Below, one piece after another: positions 23,520 to 35,821 of a stretch of 64,000 nt of DNA. Below the pieces are notes generated by a model. The model had not been told where the DNA came from. It saw only the letters and a list, made by a program, of their open reading frames with translations, and searched no databases. The stretch covers positions 153,611 through 217,610 of the forward strand of contig NW_019091666.1 in the NCBI RefSeq assembly GCF_001949145.1. The letters are read 5' to 3'. Source of the DNA: Acanthaster planci. Taxonomy: Eukaryota; Echinodermata; Asteroidea; Valvatida; Acanthasteridae. Position numbers and translations under genes: made by a program. Position 1 is the first letter of the stretch; every line of letters begins with the position of its first letter.

Positions 23520-23800
23520 CAAAAAGTAGTAGAATCGGAAAATAGATACACAGACAAATCAAAAATATTAAGAAGAACAAAAGTAACCAAAAACACGACT
23601 CTTTGGGACTACATAAAGCTCAATCGGAACCTAAGATAAAAAGTAAGGAGATCGTCATAGAAAGAGTACGGGAGATGTGCCGTGAGTATGCCATCTCTTT
23701 ACAACCCAGCCATCTGTAAAGCGGTCTCGCGCTTAATGGACCTCCACGGCGCTTTTGAGCCGGTTCCTTAAACAGTGTCAGGCTCTACCTGGGCTAAGCT
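23520..23800. other. Intergenic DNA upstream of the degenerate collagen copy
   Basis: Nothing recognised besides the acceptor directly before the collagen-copy ATG. Confidence 0.3.
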
Positions 23801-24600
23801 ACCTTAGCCTTGGTCAAGGCGTTCGTCATTCCTCGCAGAGCAGTGCTCAGCGCGCACTTACCGCTCGAAATCGAGGCAAAGAGCAGCCTCTCGTCGTTTA
23901 AGAAATATGCAAATCTGCTGAACCACGACGAACGTCTTGGTGCAACCGTCCACGGAAGCTGTATTGGACAGTGCTCATTATGCTAACGGCAAGAGCTGAT
24001 GTTTTAAATACGCTTTTGGATTGGTTCATTGCCACAGAGTAACTGCATAATTCAAGTCGGTCGTAAGGTGAAAGGTTAACTGAATGCACACGTGGCTGTA
24101 CATGTACACGACAAATCAATATTTATTTTGCCAGCTGATCAAAGTAATCGAGTTCGCCTTTGCTTTGCTTAGTTATGGTGATTGATTCATTTCAAATGAC
24201 GAGCGCTATGGGCTTTGTATCTGGTCAGAGGAGCTCCAAAAAGAAAGGTACAGCCTGACAAATGACAGATATACCGTTGCCTGTTAGCAAACTCACGAAA
24301 ACGTCGTGACCCGCAGAAAGTATTCTAAGACTTGCCACTTCTTGGCACGAAAATCACCCAGCATTGATATTTATCTGCAGCGGAATTCAAGCAACAGCAT
24401 TACTCGTCGTGCTGCAGTCGTTTCGGAAGCTGGTCCGCCGTTAATTTTACATGGTTACATGCATAGCAGTTCGCGTTGATGCATTATACATCTGTATACT
24501 TAGCTGCAATTGGTCACTCTGCACTCATCGCAAGCCGCCGTGCGCTGCAACGAATGACGAACACCTTGACCAAGGCTTGGCTAATCCAGCAGGGCCTCCA
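23801..24600. repeat. Imperfect inverted repeat pair about 0.7 kb apart
   Basis: TAGCCTTGGTCAAGGCGTTC (continuing GTCATTC.T.GCAG.GC) at about 23813-23850 recurs in inverse orientation at about 24541-24585. Weak similarity extends further outward. The pair could be the arms of a transposon, but its ends and a target duplication were not resolved. Confidence 0.5.
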
Positions 24601-27000
24601 GTCGGGCAAAGCCACCCAAGGTCGCGGTCGGCAAAAAAGAAAGAAAAAATGAAAAGAATAAATTAAACTACCCAAAGCCGTCAAAACATGAAGATCACAA
24701 CGTGCAGCTACTATAACAACACCATCGGCAGCCCTTAAAGCTAAAAAGACAAAAAGGTTAGCGCTTGTTGTATATCTTCTTTAGATCATCGTAGACGCAG
24801 AGCAACCTGTGAAGACATTAAAGAAAAAATGTTAACGGTGTAAACCTCTATGCCCCGTGGTAGGACTAAAATAGCATGTATCGTATGTAAAAATAACTCA
24901 AATGACTTCGGTCAAAGCATGCTAAAGTCTTCTTCTACGGTCAAGTGTGAGAACTTTGCTGGAATAGCTTCGAGTTTGTATGCAACAAAGAATGGCGAAT
25001 CTGCAATTGAGTGTTGATTGTTGATTGACGACGCCTCAAGATGTGTTCAATAAAGTTACTGAATTGCAAAAAAAGAATGAAGCAAAACATCAACTGCAGG
25101 ATGTCTTTTCCCATGCTTTTCCAATTTGGCTTAAAGTAAAGTTGGTTGCAGCGTTGTGCCCGGTACATACTCTTGATAGCGATGAGTTTTGATCTATTTT
25201 TTCAGAGCTCATCACATTCTAGTTCGATCAGTACAGTGGTTCTATACACACCGCTGGTCCCGTCCAGCTGTTGATCCGAGTAGCGATGCCCCGTGTGCCG
25301 AGTTCACTCCTTCCATGGAACCGAAATACACGGTCCTGCGTTCTACATAGCAAATAATTTCGCCACTTCAGTGTGACACCAGTTTGCCAAAACACCTCAC
25401 TTCTCCTTGTTGACAACCACATGAAGCAATCTAAGAAATGTGGGAAAAACAGCTAATTTGACTGTCATCCAAAACCTTGCATTCCGCTCACAGGAATAAA
25501 TTGTTGACCCTGAATAAACGTTAGTCATAATATCGGCTGCCTGATACCGGAGGAACGCAAGAGTATACGAATAATATGGAATTACTGTCTTTGAAGATGA
25601 AAACAATCAATGGAAAACCAGAGGGTGAAAATTCCTAAGCTCTTTGTGAGTAGAAAATAAGAGGTAGCATATGACATAATGGAAATCTCAGTTTTTTCCG
25701 AATTATCTAATTTTTATTTGTTTTCCAACTTGTAATTGTTTCCAATTTAATAATTTCATTTCTGGTCTGTAAACTACGAAGTAAGCTACGAAGATACCTT
25801 CCGTGCTTCTTCGTTGTTTCCCTTTGGACATCAATGTTGAAACACTTGTATTAAAGGAGTTTTTTCAGCAAATAAATTCTTTCTTCAAGTCTGGTCAATT
25901 CACTGGACACAGTTGAGGTAAAGTAAAACCTTCTTTTGCTGATGCTTTGACTTAAATCAGTTAATCTGAATAGGTGTAAAGACATGTCTCAATTCTTTAG
26001 ATTTGAAATCAATAGATTCAAAACAGGTTTTGTTTTCGTTTCTGAAATTAATGATTGTCTGACTTTGCTGGATCTCTCTCAAACGACTCTATGTATTTTT
26101 ACTCCATCCAAAGCCTTCTTTGGTGAGGATATAGAGATTTCGTTTTCGTTTTTTAAGGATGGTGCTGAAAAAAAGTAAAGTTGTAATTTTTACGCCGACA
26201 TTTTTCAGCTTCCAAACTTACGGAAACATTGCTGATCTATAGCAGGTTTATACAAATACGAAACAGTACAATGATGGAGTGCTTTCTCATATTAAACTGT
26301 GAAAGATGTCTGTCTCTGTACCTGACCAGTTTCCACACCTTTCTGCTCGATGGAACTGCACTGTGTACAATTCCACCATCACTAATTATCCAACCCGTCT
26401 GCGCAATAAGTCGTGAACAGGGCATCTTCTTTCCACGGTTGGTTTCTTTTGATTTCATTTTGCTTTTTTTTTACTTTCTGCCCATCAAGTTTCTGAATAT
26501 CGGTTCCTATACAGTCTCTTCTTTTTAGGTGGTTCTTTAAGGTGCACGTGCAATTCCTACTACCAGCAAAGTTTCAGAACGGTTTATTTAATGTCAGCTT
26601 TCTGAAGGGTTCGTAAAACTGTCATGTAGACACATTGGCAATATGTACACTGCACTTCTGGAACCATAACTGAGAGCATCAGTCCGTGGGATTTCGGGGC
26701 AACATCAATAAATGCTAACTAATATGATTTTTTTTAGGTTAATGGTAACCATGGCCCCAACTTCTATAACGGTATTCGTGTTGTCTAAGGCCGTGCTATG
26801 CAAACAGCATCGGCTTTTCCCTGCAATCAAACAAATCTTGTAACAACAATTAAAAAGAACCAACTGAAGATTCTGTATGTTTTGGACTTGCACTTGAAAC
26901 CAGAAGTGTACTAACAAAATCAAACAGAGCGTCGATGACAAAATTATGCTGGTATAACCTCTGTGGGCCTATGGTTTTACTTTTACCATTGTAGTCAGAG
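24601..27000. other. Intergenic DNA, nothing recognised
   Basis: AT-rich, with short overlapping open frames on both strands (longest about 99 codons at 26229-26528) that lack family resemblance or splice support. Confidence 0.35.
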
Positions 27001-27020
27001 GGTTTCTAGATTTTGTAAGG

Positions 27021-27028
27021 TATATAAA
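27021..27028 (+). promoter_or_regulatory. TATA box of the DUF4773-like gene
   Basis: TATATAAA lies about 25-30 bases before a CCATTCAG initiator-like sequence (27049-27056) and about 100 bases before the start codon at 27131. The spacing is that of a classic RNA polymerase II core promoter. Confidence 0.65.
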
Positions 27029-27130
27029 GTCACTCAACAACGAGTGTTCCATTCAGGGTGATTTCTCTTTTGAGTACACCTGTTTTTTTCCCCATTTCCC
27101 TTCAAAGACTTGACATCAAATATTTTGAGA

Positions 27131-30100
27131 ATGACTGTCGTGTGGAAGCTGGTTGCTCTTGCAGCCGCGTTTGCGACGGTTTCCTCTTTGGCTCTAACGG
27201 TGAGTACAGACAAACAAGGTGTATCATTTTAAATGATAATTTAATTTTTTGTTTAAAAGCATTGGTCCATTACATCGTAACTACTTTTAGTAACATGTCA
27301 CATCAGTGTGTCAATCATCTCCGTTCAATACAAGTTTTTCTCTGACAATTGGAAGATGTGTATATGAATAAGTAATATCAGCGTTCGTAAGAAATGTTAT
27401 GACCCTTCATAATCCTCGTTCCTATTGAACAAATTAAATTCACTTTAGCATTCATTCAATCTGGATGTGCACCTCTATCATCTCTCATTCGTTTTTAATT
27501 GCAAGCAGCCTATTTCGTTGACTGAGCAGGCGTTTTCGCGGAAAGTGCTCTTTACCCTGCGAGGCAGTACGAATTTTTACTCACTAAGTGGCTGGAGCTG
27601 ACTATTCCGTTGAGTCCGTTTCATTTTTCAGGTTTGCAGAGCCCTGGGTTCGTGCTAAAGGTATATTAATGCTTCAATGGTTGCCCCCTAGCCTCTACAG
27701 ATCTTACAAACCACCAAAAGTACATCACAGTACCGTGGGGGGCCGTTTGCCCAGGCTATACGGATTTGAAGGGGGGGCCTCGCCACGCGCCAGCCAAGCC
27801 ATACTACCACCACCACAACACCCCCCCAACAAAAATAACACTTCAGAGACAGCCAAAAGAGGCCTCTGACAAGTTGCAGACAGCTGTCACGGATAACGAA
27901 CATTCCACTGCCTGCCCAAGGCACCATTTTGTAAACAACCCCATTAGATTGTACACGAAGGACCACTTAGCACACAGTCCTAAGGGAATTGGCTGGAGGC
28001 TGACCCAAGGCCGTCTGTTTTTTTTTTTTTTCATTTTTTGTGGCTACGGGAGGCCCTGGCTGTAAAGTGACTAAACCAGGTTTTTCAGCATGTACAGGGG
28101 TAGCACATGATAAATAGTCGTTGCATTTGGACGAAAAAAAAAAGTTAATTAGCTCCAATAGACTCGCCAAAAGAGGCCGCTCCCTCTTCCTAGGGTACGC
28201 CTGGTCAAGAATTGCAATTCATCTGCGTGATAACACAACTTATATTCTTTGAAATGTTTAATTGAATGGTTACATGTTTGAATATTTATGTTGGTTGAGC
28301 TAAACTGATGTGTGTAGTCTTTTAAAACACCAGTGAAGTGACACTTGCAAAATGAACAGCTAAGTACAAATATACTTAGACTCCTTGAAAGACAGATCAT
28401 TGATCAATAAACATGATAAATGAGTGGGAACATAACCAAAGTGCGTAAAGAACAATGAAGAAGCAAACGATGCTCGAGATCTATTTGTAAACACTATGAC
28501 GAGTTGTATTCCGTAACATCCAATTATTTTGGTTGGTATTTTGATAGATTTTCATTACAAAATTTGACTAATCTACTCTGTCATGTAGGCTTAAATTTGT
28601 ATACAGGCCTGTGATATCTATTTACACTTGTCCTGCTTGATTAACAGTGCATTCGTCATCAAGCTGTTTTATGATTTGTATAAGCCCGTAAACTCAAATT
28701 GAACGATGAATGTACAGCTTTGCATTACAGCAAATTAAAATAAATACTCAATACCAAAATTCACGCTAAAACATTCAGCGAGTAAGATCGGACGTTTGTT
28801 ATAAATTGCATCTAATACGTCAAACTGAAATCCCTTCCTCTGTAATCTCTTAAGGGAATTTAATGCACGATCACTTTTTGAAAGATGCAAAATGAATTCA
28901 AATGAGTGTTATTGCAAAAATAACACGGGACTATACGTAGTTTCCAAAATCTGCACCAAATTCAATTTTTCAAACTAAATGGCGCATTTTTTCTAGGAAG
29001 ATCCGTAGATGTATGTTATTCTACTTCTACCGTTTTATTGGACTAGTGTATGTCACTAGTTCACCAACAAACGCTGAATCAGTCAGTTGTTCCCAATACC
29101 AATTCCTTATTAAACGTTTAATAGCGGATTAAGAAAGATTCGTGTGCCAGACTAGGCGACATTTAGAAGATTCGTTGTCCGTTGAATTCTATTGCGAGTA
29201 AACAATGTTGTGGATTGTAAACAATCCCTAACGACAAAGTATCTGTTCTTTGTGCCAAGCTCGACCATCTTAGTTTATAGATCACGTGTTTGGGTGTAAA
29301 TTCCGGAGGAAGGGGATGTTACCTCACACTTTGTGATCAGGGGATGGGCTATTGAATCACCCCTCCCCTCAGTTGCTGAGATATAAATTACAAAGGAATG
29401 TAATTTTTTAGAAGAGCGGACAAAAAGCATTCGACAGAATTCAACATTTTATACAAGGCCATAAATATGCATTTTGGTGAAAGATTCCGTAGAAGTGTAA
29501 TGCATATTAAATTGTACATCGGTAGCGCGAACATCGCAGAAGTGTAGTCTCATGGTATCTGAACCCGTAAACCTTTCATATTTCCATTGCTGGGCAAGTC
29601 ATCCGTTCACAATCCCCCATCAGCCATCTCCGGACACAAATTTACGACACTGACCATGTACACCTTTTTATGAATCAGGAGCCCAATCTCGAAGTACTGC
29701 CATCCAAGGAGGAGCAGCTGTTGCAACTTTTCAGTGAGGACTTAGCTGACATGACCCCACAAGAAATCGCCAAGTTTTTTCTTGTCGACTTTAAGACGGG
29801 TAAAGTTATTTTCACATTGTTACATTTCAACTCGTGAATGATTTGAGACTCTGCAAGCTACAAAAGCTACTTTCTGTTATGCCCAACCCATGCACGATTC
29901 TACCTACACTCGCTGGTCACCCAGTAATCTTCCAGCTGAACGCACTGCTTTCTCAACGATCCCAGTTAAATGACGGACTCGTAACATTTTGACTTACACT
30001 GTACCTTATAATACATTTTCACAAAGGCTTGGCTGAACACTAACACAATATTTCTCTGTTTTACCTAGCCTTACGGGTTATAATTTCCGAAGGAACAGTA

Positions 30101-32164
30101 CACAAAATGTTTAAGCGTGTGTGTTCAGAAGTAGAAGTGGATCCACAGGAGGGACTTGCACATTTCCATTTTATTAGAGAAGACCTTTAATTGGTTTGTT
30201 TTGTTTTGTTTTGTTTTGTTTTATTTTTTCTTTTGCATATTGTTTGCCCTTAACCGATTGAAGACAGAATATATACCTGCTAGTCCTTCCTGTTCACCTG
30301 CGCTGAGGGTGCAATGTTTTCATTAATGCTGAACAGCCCATACCCCTTTTTTGTACGCATTACCTAAAATGAAGTGAACAGGACGAAGTTCTCATTCCCA
30401 TATTACATATTTGACAACATTTCATCTAACCTGCGTACTCTCCTTCTTATAACTTCTAGTTCATGAATCCGAAGTCATAGGCAAAGGAGCATCAGGTTCA
30501 TGCAAGTTAGGTCGTCACTCAGCTGAATGCTGCGGTAAATTGTCTTTCAAGGTCTTTTTAAGACGCATCAATCTTGATGGTAAGGATTGCTTTGAATATT
30601 CTACCCAGTTCCCTGAGGTAACAAGGCGGTATAAAGGAACGAGAATACGTAGCCAAAGATTTAAGAACATAGAATTTCATAACAAATTGTTTCCATGCTA
30701 AGCAAAACGTTTCATATGTTGAAATCGCTTTCCTAAGAAAACTGACATTATTTCGTTTGGCTTGGTTTGCTGTTTAATACATACAAATGACGGTCAGCCA
30801 AATCCAATTCTTACAACAAGAATTAAGAATAATCTCGTCATTTGCACCAGATTCAATATGAAATGATACCTTTTCTCTATTCAACGAAAGATCAATCTGC
30901 ATTATGTACTATTATTTTAAATGCGTTGGCCCTGGATACCAAAAATAAATACCATGCAAATTAAATTGGTGACGCATAGAAGAAACGTCTGTAATGCCAA
31001 ATCGGCTGACACAAGAGGTCATTGCATTATTACATTATGGCTATTTGTTTATTTTGGGCGGTTACCTATATTTCCTTACGGATGTTATGTGAAATCCATT
31101 CAATTGTGGGTGCTTATTACTTATTAGCTACTGTCAAAGTAGTGGTCCCTTTTAAGCCCTTTACCATTCTGAATAAAGATTCGTCCCTTTGGGTTGCTTA
31201 TGTCTTGTTTTGCCCTTCACGAGGTGAATGATTGTTTTTATTTTCAATTTCATTCAAGCCTGTGTTTTCGTCGAGGTTCTTACACGAGATTATGGCCTTC
31301 ATATCAAAATAAAAGCCCTTGGTAAAACACTTCTCGACAAAGAGGTGTCAGGTAAGACTTGGACAAAGCTTGCACCGTTAGATGCCTTATGCTGGATTTA
31401 TTTCGAAGAAACAAATTTAACGATTTTATGTCAGGGACGTCATCGCTATAGCTCTTCCTGTCAACACGCAGACAAATTCAACCATGGGATAACCAGTTGA
31501 GAGTTTTACTTTATAATTAACAGTTTTCTTTGTTTTATATATAATGGAGATTATTCCGTCGAAGTTGAGTGAAAGAATTGTTAGTAGTTGCAGTTTTAGC
31601 TTGGGAGGTACAACTTTTCATTCTTGCTCAAAGGTAATCAGTGCTAGCTGAAAAAAACAAATATTTTCCCTTGTGACATGCATCGTAGCGTACGAAAAAA
31701 TAGCTGCCCTCCCCCAGCGCAACGAAGGAAAACACAGAGAGACGCGTAGAAATACCTTTCAAAACCAACTTTTTGATATATGGTAATTCCGTTATTTCAT
31801 CGTGAAACAGTGTTTATCTCAAAATTCCGTACTTTGAACTGCTTTCCAAAATTGGACAGCTATTTTAATAGCTGAATTTAGGTAGTGAAAAAAACATATT
31901 TAAGCTACACTTCTTAGGTTTTTTTAACAAAAGTGTTTACAAGTTTCAAAGATTTCTGACTAAACTAGATTAAATTGTCTTTGAATTGTAGCCCGTGAAC
32001 CACCATCAATTTGCGTAGGCGTCCCTAAAGTGAAATTGGCTGACATCTGCCTGGACCTCTACGACGTCCAATGGAGAGGCGGCTTCCACGCATGCCTTGC
32101 ACTTGAAGTTCATGTCGCTTTTCTGACTGTATTGGATGTTACCTTGGGATGCATTGATATTTAA
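27131..32164 (+). CDS. Secreted cysteine-rich protein, DUF4773-like, five coding exons
   Basis: The exons join in frame at GT-AG sites: 27131-27199, 29679-29799, 30460-30579, 31259-31351 and 31992-32164, giving about 191 residues. Exon 1 is a signal peptide (MTVVWKLVALAAAFATVSSL). Exon 2 is acidic and helical (KEEQLLQLFSEDLADMTPQE). Exons 3-5 hold the cysteine module: a CC pair after C.LG....E, then CVFVEVL, a Gly-Lys turn and SAREPPSICVGVPKV, then ICLDLYDV, HACLALEV and a C-terminal GCIDI. From my knowledge of DUF4773 (secreted proteins of unknown role in insects and marine invertebrates), the CC, the PP.IC..VP, the C..LYD and the HACL blocks in this order are its signature. Later introns are all phase 1, intron 1 is phase 0. 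Each exon is too short to stand out alone. The reaction or partner is unknown. Confidence 0.85.
27200..29678 (+). other. Intron 1 of the DUF4773-like gene, with repeat copy
   Basis: The long intron holds a GC-richer block at about 27560-28100. Its tail, GGAATTGGCTGGAGGC...GTGACTAAACCAGG...TTCAGCA, belongs to a dispersed repeat also seen at 37440-37560 and 50770-50890. A T-run at 28017-28031 interrupts it. Confidence 0.55.
30193..30225. repeat. (TTTTG)n microsatellite in intron 2
   Basis: About six near-perfect TTTTG units in intron 2 of the DUF4773-like gene. Confidence 0.85.
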
Positions 32165-32594
32165 AGAGGGTAACCTAACCAACCAGCCGCTTAAAAAACA
32201 TTTCGATAGTGATTATTCCAGAAAAATTAGAGTAGATTTACTTGAATGCTTTCTTGCTAGAGGCTTACAGGCATACAGCGTATATTATTCAAGTATTTCA
32301 AAATACACGGCACAGAGCAAAGTTCAGGATAAAGTTTTTTTTCAAATCCATGATTTTCAATTAAACACAGAAAACAACAACCTGACACATTAACGTACAT
32401 TGAACGCTCGTGAAATTCCAGCAAACCTTTCATGCTAACTGCTTCAAAAAAATCTCGTTTTAAAAGAACCTCGTTTTAGTTCCTTTAGAGAAAGTACTCT
32501 TTGGAGAGTAACCTTGTAACAAATTACGTATAGATTAACCACCTCTGTCATGAATACACGTCAGTGGCTTATGAACAACAATACATTCAAGCTA

Positions 32595-32600
32595 AATAAA
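32595..32600 (+). terminator. Candidate polyadenylation signal of the DUF4773-like gene
   Basis: AATAAA about 430 bases after the stop codon. It is a candidate only and no transcript evidence is available. Confidence 0.35.
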
Positions 32601-35469
32601 CTTTCTTTGTTAAAAGCTAAGCCTTACGTTATGTGTGAATTGACAGAGTCAAGAAAATGAGCTGCAGCCGCATTTCAAAGGAGAAAATTCACATATTTCA
32701 AAGAGGGGGGACTTAGGGCACAGACACATGGTCGGGGCACGTCCTCTACCCCGGTAGTTACACCACTGATTCAGGCTAGAGTGTAAGGTATTTTCCTTCA
32801 ATGTTGAACAGCATTTACTATTTAGTGTAACAAATCTGGCCTGTCATCATTATTAGTCATCATTATTATTATTTTGAAAAAGACAGCCGTCAACGTTTTT
32901 TTTTCAAACCACTGGTAGACAGATATCACAAACTGTCAATGGTGGTCTGCAAGTCTGTCTCACAAACCCTCCCTATCCCAATTGCTACAACTATATCAAA
33001 AATGAAGGTAACATACAATTTAGACTCAAGTTGCTTTCATCGTGTTATCTCAAGCAAAGAACGTTAAAATATCTTCTCTTGTGTTTGCTGTGGGAAATGG
33101 ACAAGAATAGCAAGAAGTTACAACGTAGAGAAGCAGAAAATAACTTACGTTCTGCCTCCATTGCTGTCTTAGTAGGCCTATACAAATATTGTTTAGGTAA
33201 GGATGTCAGCAGCAAGAGAACAAGAATGTTGTCAAGTGCACTTTAAGACACTGATTATATACTATCGAAAGTAGATAAAGAATCTCAAATAAAATAAATA
33301 AGAACCTCATATCAAATGAAATAAATGCAGCAAGCTTCAAATAAGATGAGAGTCCTCTTTTGTTTGCATATCGTTCTCATTTTGAATTCATTATTAGTCA
33401 CAGTAACCGTGCCTAAGGAGGTTTGCCATCATTTTGCTAGCACTGAATCAGTAAGTTGAAGGACTGAGAATCGGTTAATGACTTCATCCCCAGCAAACCA
33501 ATAAAGACTTGCTCGGTAGTAGGGGTCCGAGGAGTATTCGAAAACAGATGCAGCAACACCAAACCCAGCTTCCTTGCTTCTAACTTACGCTTCATTCGGT
33601 GTCTCAATTATGCAACTGTCTGCCATAGCCTGGACATGAACCCTATTGATCTTCCCTTGTTTTCGAATGCTCAACCAATATGATTAGTTGAAGAACAACT
33701 AACGCATTGATTACAAGTAGAACAATGCATTGGTTACAACACAACCAATATGGGGTCAACCAATAAAAAACTTGCGCATCGTTTTTCCGAGTCCACAATG
33801 TAAACAAATGAAACAAAGCATATTTTCTATTTTTACGTACATATCCTAAAAAAGAAACGCATGTTCCAAACAGACCCAGAAGGCTGGTATACGTACAGGA
33901 TACTGTCTAACAGCTGTAAATAGTCTAAATGCACATACAAAACACGCAGAAGTACAAAACTTAGACTGTAGAATCTATTCATGCACTTTATGCAGGCTAC
34001 CATTTGACTCGCTTACACCTTTAATAATATGATCAGGTATTTGAATGCCAAATCTCTTATCTGCAACGAGGTCGCTATATAAGATGACTTACCGAGAGTT
34101 CAAGATGGCTTTGAAGCTTTAACTGCACAGGAGGCAGCACAGAAGCATGCCAAAAGAAAACCACGCCACATTGGACAGGCGAAAAGTTTTTTTTTTAATG
34201 AATGTAGTGATGCAGTTTCCAAGAGTCAGTTAAACACCACAAAAGTATTCTCCATTCGGGTATCGTTAAAAGATAAAATCTCTGTCCGACTGCTAAATAA
34301 GGTCTTACCCAGATTTAACGACCTTTCACTAGCTTGCTTGATCCATGCCATGTTTGCCGGGCAGACAACATATGATTGGCTGCCCTAGTCCTGAATACTA
34401 TCCAGTATTAGGTGAATGTACACACCTATCCATTTGCATGACCACCCCATAAAAATGGACGTCTGCGTGGCTAAAGCTCAATCCCCTCTCCCAAACTGCA
34501 CCTGTGACGTATTTTGATGCACTTTGACCACAGATTCTGTATCTTGATTGGCCAAAAGTGTTTCATGTGGCGGTATCCAGTTTTACTAGTTTTGCACCAC
34601 CACTTCAAAAACACTATAAACATGCAACCTTGCACTGAAAAAAACTATAACCGGGGCAACCAAAGAACTATATCCGTAGCAACAAAACCGTGAAACGTAC
34701 CCAGTCTTGTATTTTGGGTCACAGCATAAACCTGTATTTGTCACTCTCAAACCTGCTGCACCAGGCTACAGACTAGCTACAAATTTAATATGTTAAGAGA
34801 AACAAAGATGCAAATCGTCGGGTGCCATTTTATACGCTGGTGTGTCACGTTGTGGATGTTGTCGGTACACATTTTCTCAGTCACGAAGGAGTTGCAAAAA
34901 GGAACACCAACGATTTGCTCTTTGGTGTAGAGAGATAAACCATTATCTGTTCTTGTAGCATTTTCCACTCATTATAATCACGTTATCGGTTCGTTCGTTT
35001 TTGTTGTGAATTCGTCTCCCGACATTTATATTCCCAACGTAACACCTTTGAAGATAATATCTAACTTACCATTGTTATAATTGCGTACTACACATATTGA
35101 ATGTCACTTTCCTCAGGGGTTATGTTTGACACTTGATAAGGATTTTTTTTAAAACTGTTGCTGATAATAACGTAGTATTCACTTTTACATTAATGACTGG
35201 CAGAATTTACTAGCAACATCCACCAATAAAGCACAGTATAAGAGCAGTGATGACTATTATTAACCACTGAAATTACAAGGTCTTCGCTTGTGAATAGTCT
35301 ACAAACTCACACACAAAAACGTTCAGTGTTAAAAAGAGGAAAAAGAAACTACCAAACAACCAACCGGTGGGTGGATTTTGCGCCTTCTCTGACTCAACAT
35401 TTTGGCTTACTTCCCCGGTGGGGACAGCTAAACAATTAGAAGGTTGACCTTCAAGACCTATCTTACCGA
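32601..35469. other. Intergenic DNA, nothing recognised
   Basis: AT-rich, no gene, RNA or repeat family recognised. The longest open frames are about 60-85 codons and unlike known proteins. Confidence 0.35.
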
Positions 35470-35745
35470 TCAGGCCAATTCTGTTGTCTCTTTACGTCCC
35501 AAGTTCGCGGCTAAATTGCTAACAGCTTCATTTGCACCAAGCACACCTTTCTGGCGTTTAGCACCATCTTCCCCGTTTGGGCCAACCAAACCATTTGGAT
35601 CTCCCCTCATCTGGGAGCACATTTTATATTGTGATTGCAGACAATCACCGTTCACGTGAGTCTGCCCGGTAAGAGCAGCAATGAGCTTGATAGAGTACCC
35701 AAGAAGGATAGCAATCGACAGAAGTGTTGCAAAGGAAAGTGGCAC
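35470..35745 (-). pseudogene. Third collagen-C1q relative, 5' part only, start codon lost
   Basis: After an acceptor (TTTTACAG|) the exon begins GTG instead of ATG, then follows the signal peptide of the intact gene (LSFATLLSIAILLGYSIKL), a C...C pair and a short ruined collagen stretch (GDPNGLVGPNGEDGA). It stops at 35470. In the next frame the sequence continues GLIGKIGLEGQP, corresponding to GLPGKVGPRG of the intact gene, so a frameshift adds to the lost start. No C1q domain follows. Confidence 0.7.
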
Positions 35746-35773
35746 CTGTAAAATGTGATAACAATTGCTACAC

Positions 35774-35821
35774 TGAACCAACCAACAAGTCAACCAACTG
35801 ACCAACCGACCGACCAACCAG
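35774..35821. repeat. (ACCA)n-like microsatellite
   Basis: Degenerate ACCA/ACCG tetranucleotide run directly upstream of the third collagen relative. Confidence 0.8.
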
